In this document: in pieces, positions 1-5,224 of the stretch
Layout of the letters: every line of letters begins with the position of its first letter
How positions within the stretch are numbered: position 1 is the stretch's first letter
NCBI GenBank assembly: GCA_913776675.1
Contig: CAJYRE010000096.1
Location: 1-5,304 of the forward strand
Direction: 5' to 3'
DNA: 5,304 nt
Source of the DNA: Rhizobiaceae bacterium
Lineage (GTDB): Bacteria > Pseudomonadota > Alphaproteobacteria > Rhizobiales > Rhizobiaceae
Notes under the pieces: model-generated
The model's database searches: none
What the model saw: only the letters and a program-made list of their open reading frames with translations
What the model was told of the DNA's origin: nothing
Translations under genes and position numbers: made by a program

Positions 1-257
1 AACTGATCATCGGCCACCTTGCCAAAATAGGCTGCTTTGCCGCCCAGGCTGGCAATGCCTGCTGCCGTGTTGCCTGCACTGCCGCCGGATGCCTCGATGG
101 CCGGACCCATCAGGCTGTAGAGGGTCAGCGCGCGCTCGCTGTCAATCAGATTCATGGCACCTTTGATAATGCCGTTGTCGTCCAGAAACTGGTCTTCACA
201 GCGGGCGATAATGTCCACAATGGCATTACCAATGGTCAGAACGTCAAATTGCGTCAT
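1..257 (-). CDS. Adenosine kinase, PfkB family (N-terminal part, runs off window)
   Basis: Only the first 85 codons are in the window; the 3' part lies beyond base 1. The protein begins MTQFDVLTIGNAIVDI, the N-terminal strand and Gly-Asn-x-x-x-Asp signature of ribokinase/PfkB sugar kinases. It continues with a small lid-like segment and the Gly-rich sugar-binding motif EASGGSAGNTA (about residues 56-65), followed by LGGKAAYFGKVADD. This reading matches the alphaproteobacterial adenosine kinase group, which phosphorylates adenosine to AMP with ATP in the cytoplasm. The catalytic Asp and anion-hole motifs lie in the missing C-terminal half, so substrate choice cannot be confirmed here, and another PfkB kinase (ribokinase or fructokinase type) is the main alternative. 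The ATG at 255-257 is preceded by GAGGAA (268-273) at a 10-base spacing. It is co-directional with the GGDEF-EAL gene, 99 bp downstream of that gene's stop. Confidence 0.87.
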   Translation of the reverse strand, partial: MTQFDVLTIGNAIVDIIARCEDQFLDDNGIIKGAMNLIDSERALTLYSLMGPAIEASGGSAGNTAAGIASLGGKAAYFGKVADDQ

Positions 258-356
258 GAGAAGGTGGTTCCTCAATTAAAATCCGTTTCTGTCATAGAGG
301 ATTTTCGCCCGCATGGAAGCCAAAATGGCGGGATCGCAGGGCTTTGTCCGTCAGAT
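258..356 (-). promoter_or_regulatory. Intergenic leader of the adenosine kinase gene with its ribosome binding site
   Basis: This 99-base gap separates the GGDEF-EAL stop codon from the kinase start. The only clear signal is GAGGAA at 268-273, a good Shine-Dalgarno match but slightly far from the ATG (10 bases). A weak, bulged pairing between CCCG-C-CAT and ATG-CGGG is possible on the minus strand, but no T-run follows, so I do not call it a terminator. No convincing -35/-10 pair was found. The kinase may be read through from the gene upstream or have its own unrecognised promoter. Confidence 0.45.
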
Positions 357-1922
357 TCATGCAGCGGAATGATGGTCTGTTGGCTTGTCTGCGGCCTCTT
401 GCACACGTTCTTTAGCCTGATCGGCAGGAAGGGCCCGCCCGAACAGATAGCCTTGTCCGTAATCGCAGCCCAGAGCTTTCAGAAAATCAAGTTGCTGGGC
501 GGTTTCAATACCCTCTGCCGTGGTCACGGCACCCAGACCCTGACCCAGACCGATAATGGCCCGCACAATGTCACCCTGTTTTGTGTCCTTCTCAAAACTG
601 ATGACAAAACCCCGGTCGAGCTTGATTTTATCAAACTGGAATTTGGACAGGTGTGAGAGGTTGGAATATCCGGTGCCAAAATCATCCAGCGCAATACGGA
701 TGCCGGTTTCGCGCAGACCCCGCAAAATATGAACTGCGGCATCAACATCGTGAATCAGCGCGGTTTCGGTGATTTCAATTTCCAGCCGATGGGGAGGATA
801 GCCCGTCTCCGCCAAAATTGTCATGATGCGCAGGCCAAGCTGGCGATCTATGAATAGTTTGGGGGAAATGTTGAAGGCCAGCCGAACACTATCGGGCCAT
901 TGCAGGGCATCCAGACAGGCCTGCCGCAGCAGATTGTCGGAAAGCTCCACAATCAGGCCCGCACTTTCCGCAAGCTCGATAAAATCAGCGGGCGATACAT
1001 ACTGTGCAGGGCCGGTTTGCCAGCGGGCAAGGGCCTCAAAGCCATGCACGCGCCCTGTTTTGAGGTCAATCTGTGGCTGGTAATAAGGTGTGATGACATG
1101 ATCCCGAATGGCCCGCCTTAATGCCATTTCGGTTTCTGCCCGGCGCATGACGCGGTGTTCCATAATGCGCTCATAGGCATAGACATTGTTCTGTCCGGCT
1201 TTCTTGGCGGCATACATGGCAACATCGGCACAATGGACCGCATCATTAAAATCGGCACTGTCTTCCGGGTAGAGTGCAAACCCGATGCTCGCTCCGATTT
1301 CGGAGGTCATGCCGCCCACATCGTAGGGAACGCAGAGTGTTTGCATAATGTGTTTGCCAATCTGAAGACAATTCATGTGGGCTGGCCGCTGGGCCAACAC
1401 CAGAAATTCGTCCCCCCCAAGCCGGAAAATATCGGCGTCGGGCAAAATGGATTGCAGCCGATGAGCCACGGCGCGCAGCAGAATGTCGCCGCCTTGATGC
1501 CCCACCAGATCATTCACCTTTTTAAAGCCATCCAGATCGATGGAATAGATGACATGATGGCTGTCTTTATCACGATCCTGAAGCATCCGTTCACTGCTTT
1601 CAAGCGCGCGGCGATTGCGAAGGGACGTCAAGGGATCGTGATTGGCCAGCCAGTCCATGTTGGCTTCCGCCTGATTGCGGCGGCGTATTTCATCTTTCTG
1701 ATCGATAAGGCGCCGCACTGCGTAGATCAGAGCCATCACACCCATAATATTAATGGCATCATAGATTTCGTCCATCTGCATGTATTCATGCGAATGGAGG
1801 AAATTATCGAGGTGTTCATGAAAATCGAAGACAATTGCCAAGGACAAAATCAAAGTGCCGAGAATAGCTAGAACAAATGCGTCGCGCAGAGCGCGATTAT
1901 TCTTAAGCCATCGCATTTGCAC
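357..1922 (-). CDS. Membrane-anchored GGDEF-EAL protein (diguanylate cyclase / cyclic di-GMP phosphodiesterase)
   Basis: This 521-residue protein should make and/or hydrolyse cyclic di-GMP at the inner membrane. Two hydrophobic segments (about residues 14-32 and 55-72) flank a short His-rich loop. A charged linker helix (about 70-92) leads to the GGDEF domain, which opens with DPLTSLRNRR (96-105), carries metal-site residues D129 and N137-D138, and has an intact GGDEF signature at 169-173. The inhibitory RxxD position before GGDEF reads LPDA, so product inhibition at an I-site is not expected. The EAL domain has EAL at 297-299, N351, E383 (EITE), D413-D414 in DDFGTGYSNL, K434, E470 and Q490, the full set expected of an active phosphodiesterase. 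Both halves therefore look catalytically competent, although in this family one activity often dominates. The start is GTG, chosen because AGGAGA lies 9 bases upstream; an ATG two codons later is the alternative. Confidence 0.95.
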   Translation of the reverse strand: MQMRWLKNNRALRDAFVLAILGTLILSLAIVFDFHEHLDNFLHSHEYMQMDEIYDAINIMGVMALIYAVRRLIDQKDEIRRRNQAEANMDWLANHDPLTSLRNRRALESSERMLQDRDKDSHHVIYSIDLDGFKKVNDLVGHQGGDILLRAVAHRLQSILPDADIFRLGGDEFLVLAQRPAHMNCLQIGKHIMQTLCVPYDVGGMTSEIGASIGFALYPEDSADFNDAVHCADVAMYAAKKAGQNNVYAYERIMEHRVMRRAETEMALRRAIRDHVITPYYQPQIDLKTGRVHGFEALARWQTGPAQYVSPADFIELAESAGLIVELSDNLLRQACLDALQWPDSVRLAFNISPKLFIDRQLGLRIMTILAETGYPPHRLEIEITETALIHDVDAAVHILRGLRETGIRIALDDFGTGYSNLSHLSKFQFDKIKLDRGFVISFEKDTKQGDIVRAIIGLGQGLGAVTTAEGIETAQQLDFLKALGCDYGQGYLFGRALPADQAKERVQEAADKPTDHHSAA

Positions 1923-1931
1923 CGTGTTTCA

Positions 1932-1937
1932 TCTCCT
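1932..1937 (-). promoter_or_regulatory. Ribosome binding site that decides the GTG start of the GGDEF-EAL gene
   Basis: The minus strand reads AGGAGA here, a near-perfect anti-16S match. Spacing to the GTG at 1920-1922 is 9 bases, within the usual range; spacing to the ATG at 1914-1916 would be 15 bases, which is long. This supports GTG initiation. The same six bases are also the last two sense codons (AGG AGA) of a six-codon mini reading frame at 1929-1949. Confidence 0.7.
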
Positions 1938-1984
1938 ATGGGTCTTCATTTTTAAAAGGGTTCGTCCTGTTTCACGTTTGTCGG

Positions 1985-1999
1985 TTGTGAAATGCACAA
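1985..1999. repeat. Inverted repeat TTGTG-N5-CACAA, operator-like
   Basis: TTGTG and CACAA form perfect 5-bp arms around AAATG. The 15-bp size and 5-5-5 layout are common for dimeric regulator sites. It lies 63 bases upstream of the GGDEF-EAL start codon, where a regulator of that gene could bind. Arms this short also arise by chance, so this is only a candidate. Confidence 0.3.
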
Positions 2000-2039
2000 G
2001 CCGCTTCATTGACATCTTGATCTGACGCTTTGAAGTTCC

Positions 2040-2059
2040 CCCTAATAGGGCAGACCCTA
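2040..2059. repeat. CCCTA / TAGGG repeat cluster
   Basis: The plus strand reads CCCTA-A-TAGGG-CAGA-CCCTA: three copies of one 5-bp unit in alternating orientation, with the two forward copies 15 bp apart. The last two can pair as a 5-bp stem with a four-base loop. Evenly spaced alternating half-sites like these are typical of a regulator-binding array or a small hairpin. The cluster is about 120 bp upstream of the GGDEF-EAL start. No known regulator was recognised from the motif. Confidence 0.35.
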
Positions 2060-2132
2060 ACCCGGCGATGATAAAATTGAGGTTAAAAGGATATTCTAAA
2101 GAATGGTAATCGGAAAATAATTTGGCCACAAC

Positions 2133-2147
2133 ACAGCAAATTGCTGT
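2133..2147. repeat. 15-bp odd palindrome ACAGCAA-A-TTGCTGT
   Basis: Two perfect 7-bp arms surround a single central base. A one-base loop cannot form as RNA without opening pairs, so a DNA site for a dimeric regulator fits better than a terminator. Seven perfect arm positions make this one of the stronger operator candidates in the gap. It lies about 210 bp upstream of the GGDEF-EAL start; the regulator is unknown. Confidence 0.4.
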
Positions 2148-2225
2148 TTGCAGCCCGCTCAAGCTCGAATGTCCTGACTGATTTGGTGAAACCCGTGGGC
2201 ACCCGCGTCTCGCCCATATTCCCCC

Positions 2226-2237
2226 TCAAGTACTTGA
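2226..2237. repeat. Perfect 12-bp palindrome TCAAGTACTTGA
   Basis: All six base pairs on each side match with no spacer, so it reads the same on both strands. It shares its last two bases with the left arm of the nested inverted repeat at 2236-2283. It could be a small operator. It does not match the FNR/FixK site (TTGAT-N4-ATCAA) or a CtrA box, and no other known site was recognised. Confidence 0.4.
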
Positions 2238-2283
2238 TCCTGCCGCGAGAAAGAAATTGTGGAGTCTTTCCAAACACAGGATC
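2236..2283. repeat. Nested two-tier inverted repeat, possible structured RNA
   Basis: The outer arms GATCCTG (2236-2242) and CAGGATC (2277-2283) are perfect 7-bp complements. Inside them, GAAAGA (2249-2254) and TCTTTC (2265-2270) are perfect 6-bp complements around a 10-base loop. The two unpaired flanks between the stems are exactly six bases each, giving a symmetrical rod with one internal loop. No compensatory or expression evidence is visible in one sequence, and either strand could form it. It may be part of a small RNA, an untranslated leader, or a chance arrangement. Confidence 0.35.
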
Positions 2284-2334
2284 GGAATGGGGTTCTGGGG
2301 CAGCCTGAACTCAGACCGCGCTTGAAGCAAGAGA

Positions 2335-2365
2335 GTCTGTCCGGTTCAATCTGAACCAGACAGAC
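2335..2365 (-). terminator. Probable transcription terminator of guaA
   Basis: Thirteen bases past the guaA stop the minus strand can form a 14-bp stem: GTCTGTC-T-GGTTCA pairs with TGAACC-G-GACAGAC around a three-base GAT loop. The single non-Watson-Crick position is U-G in minus-strand RNA but C-A in plus-strand RNA, so the stem is fully paired only in the guaA transcript. The following bases on the minus strand (TCTCTTGCTTC) are pyrimidine-rich but not a clean T-run, so termination may be incomplete or helped by other factors. Confidence 0.65.
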
Positions 2366-2378
2366 CGAGGATCAGGGA

Positions 2379-3941
2379 TCATTCCCACTCAATGGTGCCG
2401 GGTGGCTTCGACGTGACATCGTAGACCACGCGGTTGATGCCACGCACTTCGTTGATAATGCGGGTTGCGGCGCGGCCGAGGAACTCCATGTCGTAGTGAT
2501 AGAAGTCCGCTGTCATGCCATCGACGGAGGTCACGGCACGCAGTGCGCAGACGAATTCATAGGTGCGGCCATCGCCCATCACACCCACGGTCTGCACGGG
2601 CAAAAGCACAGCAAAGGCCTGCCATATGGCATCATAAAGACCGGCTTTGCGGATTTCATCGAGATAGATGGCATCGGCTTCGCGCAGGATGTCCAGCTTT
2701 TCGCGCGTCACGCCGCCGGGGCAGCGAATGGCAAGGCCGGGACCGGGGAAGGGGTGGCGGCCAATGAAGCTATCGGGCAAGCCCAGTTCCTTGCCCAGCA
2801 CACGCACTTCGTCCTTGAACAATTCACGCAACGGCTCCACCAGTTGCATGTTCATGCGCTCTGGCAGGCCGCCGACATTGTGGTGGCTCTTGATGGTCAC
2901 GGATGGGCCGCCAGTGAACGAGACGCTTTCAATCACATCCGGATAGAGCGTGCCCTGGCCGAGGAAATCTGCGCCGCCCAGCTTTTTGGCTTCTTCTTCA
3001 AAGGTTTCAATGAAGAGACGACCAATGATCTTGCGCTTGGTTTCAGGGTCGGCAACGCCTTCCAGCTCACCAACGAAGCGATCAACAGCATCGACATGGA
3101 TCAGATGCAGATTGTAATGTTCCTTGAACATCGCCACCACATCGGCGGCCTCGTTCTTGCGCATCAAGCCGTGGTCCACCAGAATGCAGGTGAGCTGATC
3201 ACCTACCGCTTCATGGATCAGAAGTGCTGCAACAGATGAATCCACGCCGCCGGAGAGTGCGCAGATGACGCGCTTGTCGCCAACCTGTTTGCGGATCGCT
3301 TCAACCGCTTTGGCGCGGTAAGCGGACATGCTCCAGTCGCCGGTGATGCCAGCCACCTTATGCACGAAATTCTGGATCAGCTTGGCTCCATCGGGAGTAT
3401 GTACCACTTCCGGATGGAACTGCACGGCGTAATATTGGCGGGCTTCATCGGCAATGAAAGCAAATGGCGCATTGGCCGAGGTTGCCAGAACCCGGAAGCC
3501 CGGCGGAATTTCGGTAACGCGGTCGCCGTGGGACATCCACACTTGATGGCGCGAGCCAACCGACCAGAGGCCTTCAAACAATTTGCATTCCTGCTCAACC
3601 TCAAGGAAGGCGCGGCCAAATTCGCGGTGATGGCCGCTTTCCACCTTGCCGCCAAGCTGGGCGCAGATGGTTTGCTGGCCATAGCAGATGCCAAAGATAG
3701 GCAGGCCGCTATCAAAAATCACCTGCGGTACCCGTGGGCTGTTGTCATCCAGCGTGGAAGCCGGGCTTCCCGACAGGATGATGGCTTTGGGTTTCAGCCG
3801 GGCAAAGCCCTCGGCGGAGGATTGAAAAGGAACGATTTCGCAGTAAACGCCGGTTTCACGCACGCGCCGCGCAATGAGCTGCGTTACCTGGCTGCCGAAA
3901 TCGATAATGAGAACGCTGTCGGGAGGTGCTATCTGGGTCAT
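2379..3941 (-). CDS. guaA: GMP synthase (glutamine-hydrolysing)
   Basis: GuaA converts XMP to GMP using glutamine and ATP, the last step of guanine nucleotide synthesis, in the cytoplasm. The 520 residues match the usual full length. The N-terminal class I glutamine amidotransferase domain has the nucleophile in GICYGQQ (C86) and the partner His and Glu in QFHPEV (H176, E178). The ATP-pyrophosphatase domain has the P-loop SGGVDSS (230-236), and the C-terminal dimerisation and XMP-binding part ends in the conserved KPPGTIEWE tail. The ATG is supported by AAAGG six bases upstream (3948-3952) and by the N-terminus expected in rhizobial homologues. IILSGSP (54-60) has Ser where E. coli has Gly, which I recall as usual in this group and not a defect. 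It is followed by a terminator hairpin and preceded, 79 bp away, by mtnN. Confidence 0.98.
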   Translation of the reverse strand: MTQIAPPDSVLIIDFGSQVTQLIARRVRETGVYCEIVPFQSSAEGFARLKPKAIILSGSPASTLDDNSPRVPQVIFDSGLPIFGICYGQQTICAQLGGKVESGHHREFGRAFLEVEQECKLFEGLWSVGSRHQVWMSHGDRVTEIPPGFRVLATSANAPFAFIADEARQYYAVQFHPEVVHTPDGAKLIQNFVHKVAGITGDWSMSAYRAKAVEAIRKQVGDKRVICALSGGVDSSVAALLIHEAVGDQLTCILVDHGLMRKNEAADVVAMFKEHYNLHLIHVDAVDRFVGELEGVADPETKRKIIGRLFIETFEEEAKKLGGADFLGQGTLYPDVIESVSFTGGPSVTIKSHHNVGGLPERMNMQLVEPLRELFKDEVRVLGKELGLPDSFIGRHPFPGPGLAIRCPGGVTREKLDILREADAIYLDEIRKAGLYDAIWQAFAVLLPVQTVGVMGDGRTYEFVCALRAVTSVDGMTADFYHYDMEFLGRAATRIINEVRGINRVVYDVTSKPPGTIEWE

Positions 3942-3958
3942 GGCGAGCCTTTAAAGAA

Positions 3959-3978
3959 AACTGCCTTGTCTGGCAATT
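3959..3978 (-). terminator. Weak terminator or attenuator-like hairpin ahead of guaA
   Basis: In minus-strand RNA, AAUUGCC pairs with GGCAGUU across a six-base AGACAA loop: seven pairs, one of them U-G. The bases that follow (UUCUUUAAAGG) are U-rich and run into the guaA ribosome binding site. As in the guaA terminator, the wobble pair is a C-A mismatch on the other strand, which favours minus-strand function. It could partly end mtnN transcription or modulate guaA expression. The stem is short, so confidence is limited. Confidence 0.35.
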
Positions 3979-4020
3979 GGAGAAATGGCAAGAACCTTAA
4001 AATTCGGCGGTTCCGGCGGG

Positions 4021-4659
4021 TTAAAACCAGAAGACACCATTTTCGACCGCCTTGATGAGGCTGTCCACGGCCTCAGCAAGTTTCCGGTCGATCACATGGA
4101 GATATTCCGTCCAGTCATTGATGTGGGTCAGCTCCGCCTTGCCGTCTGAAATGCCACGTAGACCAATCAGCGGGCGGTTGAACATTTGGCAGACACGCAG
4201 CACCGCATACGTCTCCATATCCACCATGTCAGCTTTAATACCGTCATAGGCGGTGCCGGAGACAATATTGCCGCCGGTTGAAAGTGTTGCTTCCGCAATG
4301 CCGGGAATGCGTAAAGGCAGGTCAATCACGGCGGGCAGGTCCAGAAATGGCGTTTTGCCTTTTTCAAATCCCAAGGGTGATGCATCCATATCGCGGTAGG
4401 CAACAGAGGAGACCTGGTAGACTTGTGTTTGCTCCAGTTTTGCCGACCCGGCAGAGCCGAGCGAAACCACCAGATCCGGCAATGTGCCCGCAGCATCAAG
4501 GGCAGCCAAGGCCCTGGTGGTGGCAATGGAGGCTTCAACCGGACCAACCCCTGTCATCAACGGTGTCATGCGTGAGCGCAGAAACGGGCCATATTCGGCC
4601 TCGGCGGCCATGATGAACAGAATGGTTTTGCCGCCGACGGGCTTCAGTTCAAATGTCAT
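4021..4659 (-). CDS. mtnN: 5'-methylthioadenosine / S-adenosylhomocysteine nucleosidase
   Basis: This 212-residue cytoplasmic enzyme of the PNP/UDP phosphorylase superfamily should cleave methylthioadenosine or S-adenosylhomocysteine to adenine and the thioribose product, recycling by-products of methylation and polyamine synthesis. Aligning by eye to E. coli MtnN, the catalytic residues fall at E22 (in MAAEAEYGP), E149 (in VDMETYA, with M148 for ribose contact) and D172 (in RGISDGKAELTH). The family motif SLGSAGS is at 66-72, and DMDASPLGFEKG (90-101) corresponds to the segment beginning at the HDAD motif of E. coli. It is diverged and a little shorter than E. coli MtnN (about 232 residues) but resembles the rhizobial form. 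Its ATG overlaps the stop of the upstream thioesterase gene by four bases, so translation is probably coupled. Preference between the two substrates cannot be read from sequence. Confidence 0.92.
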   Translation of the reverse strand: MTFELKPVGGKTILFIMAAEAEYGPFLRSRMTPLMTGVGPVEASIATTRALAALDAAGTLPDLVVSLGSAGSAKLEQTQVYQVSSVAYRDMDASPLGFEKGKTPFLDLPAVIDLPLRIPGIAEATLSTGGNIVSGTAYDGIKADMVDMETYAVLRVCQMFNRPLIGLRGISDGKAELTHINDWTEYLHVIDRKLAEAVDSLIKAVENGVFWF

Positions 4660-5093
4660 TCACGAATATCCTCACGGCCTCGAATGACCATCAGTGTGCT
4701 GGTCATGGAGGCAATCAATTTGGCCGGGCCATCCCCCAGGGCATAGCCGCGTCCATCGGCCACAATAATGGTGGAGCCGGGCTTGGTAATTTCACCCCGA
4801 AACAAAAACCGTTCCCCGCGTCCCGGTGACATCATGTTGACCTTGAATTCAATGGTCAGCAGCGATGTATCCGGCTCAATAACGGTATAGGCGGCATAGC
4901 TACAGGCGGTGTCGAGAGCGGCGGAGATAATCCCGGCATGCAGAAAGCCATGCTGTTGGGTCAGTTTCTCATGAAAGGGAAGCTCGATCTCGACGAGTTT
5001 GTGGCTGATGCGGGTCAGCTCTGCGTCAATGGTTTGCATGGCACCTTGCCGCGCAAAACTTGCCCTGATCCGCTGTTGGATCGTTTCGTCCAT
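4656..5093 (-). CDS. PaaI-family hotdog thioesterase
   Basis: The 145-residue protein has the size and layout of a single hotdog domain of the PaaI/4HBT type, which hydrolyses acyl- or aryl-CoA thioesters in the cytoplasm, usually as a tetramer. The diagnostic helix is QQHGFLHAGIISAALDTA (46-63): H48-G49 and H52 fit the HGxxHxG pattern and D61 is the expected catalytic acid. IEFKVNMMSPGRG (81-93) is the typical following strand. The second position of the usual HGG is A53 here, a mild change. The substrate is unknown; nothing nearby suggests phenylacetate breakdown. The ATG at 5091-5093 has AAGG four bases upstream, a rather short spacing. Its TGA overlaps the mtnN start as ATGA, so the two genes form an operon. 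Confidence 0.9.
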   Translation of the reverse strand: MDETIQQRIRASFARQGAMQTIDAELTRISHKLVEIELPFHEKLTQQHGFLHAGIISAALDTACSYAAYTVIEPDTSLLTIEFKVNMMSPGRGERFLFRGEITKPGSTIIVADGRGYALGDGPAKLIASMTSTLMVIRGREDIRE

Positions 5094-5224
5094 CGTGCCT
5101 TGCCGCCGTTTCTACCGTGTCTGCATTGTGCGCACGGCTGCCACCTTACCCGCAGTCACACTGCATTTGCCACGATGCAGGGCTGGAGGCAAGACAGGAA
5201 CGCAGACATGGTTGCCGATCCTGG
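5094..5224 (-). other. Gap between tspO and the thioesterase gene, with alternative stems
   Basis: This 131-bp gap contains no gene I accept. On the minus strand CTGCAT and ATGCAG (5161-5180) can form a 6-bp stem with an eight-base loop, and TTGCC (5188-5192) can instead pair with GGCAA inside that loop, so the two are alternatives. AATGCAG occurs twice on this strand, 40 bp apart, and GTGCGCAC (5128-5135) is an 8-bp palindrome. No clean T-run marks a tspO terminator. Confidence 0.35.
5165..5193 (-). promoter_or_regulatory. Weak promoter candidate for the thioesterase-mtnN operon
   Basis: The minus strand has CTTGCC (5188-5193), one base off the alphaproteobacterial -35 CTTGAC, then exactly 17 bases, then GCAAAT (5165-5170), which matches only the last three positions of TATAAT. 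Transcription would start near 5158, leaving a leader of about 65 bases. The position is sensible but the -10 match is poor, so this is a guess. Confidence 0.2.

Larger units (their letters stand above)
1923..2378. other. 456-bp region without a convincing gene, rich in inverted repeats
   Basis: This is the largest gene-free stretch of the window, between the guaA stop and the GGDEF-EAL start. Open frames within it (minus strand 1929-2162 from TTG and 2083-2277 from GTG) lack ribosome binding sites and give protein-like text I do not recognise, so I treat them as chance. What it does hold is the guaA terminator hairpin at its right end, the GGDEF-EAL ribosome binding site at its left end, and several inverted repeats between (listed separately). 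The length and repeat content suggest a regulatory leader or promoter for the GGDEF-EAL gene, or an unannotated small RNA. I found no clear sigma-70, EcfG-type (GGAAC...CGTT) or sigma-54 promoter. Confidence 0.6.

Noticed and set aside
300..340. Terminator between the GGDEF-EAL gene and adenosine kinase
   Set aside because: The possible stem is short and bulged and is not followed by a T-run.
1155..1871. Plus-strand open frame of 238 codons opposite the GGDEF-EAL gene
   Set aside because: It is fully antisense to a gene with intact catalytic motifs, its translation shows no recognisable domain, and long antisense frames are common given codon bias.
2020..2040. GGAAC on the minus strand as an EcfG-type general stress promoter
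   Set aside because: No CGTT-like -10 element is found 16-17 bases downstream.
1929..2162. Minus-strand frame of 77 codons just upstream of the GGDEF-EAL gene
   Set aside because: It starts at TTG with no ribosome binding site, and its composition does not look like a protein family I know.
2133..2165. Sigma-54 promoter with GG-N10-GC spacing upstream of the GGDEF-EAL gene
   Set aside because: Only the minimal GG and GC match; the surrounding bases fit the TGGCAC-N5-TTGCA consensus poorly.
2083..2277. Minus-strand frame of 64 codons in the gap
   Set aside because: It starts at GTG without a ribosome binding site, runs through the inverted-repeat structure and has no recognisable content.
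2496..3239. Plus-strand open frame of 247 codons opposite guaA
   Set aside because: It is the complement of highly conserved GuaA sequence and has no family features of its own.
3360..4055. Plus-strand open frame of 231 codons crossing the guaA start and the gap to mtnN
   Set aside because: It is mostly antisense to guaA, has no recognisable motif and no supporting ribosome binding site that I could see.
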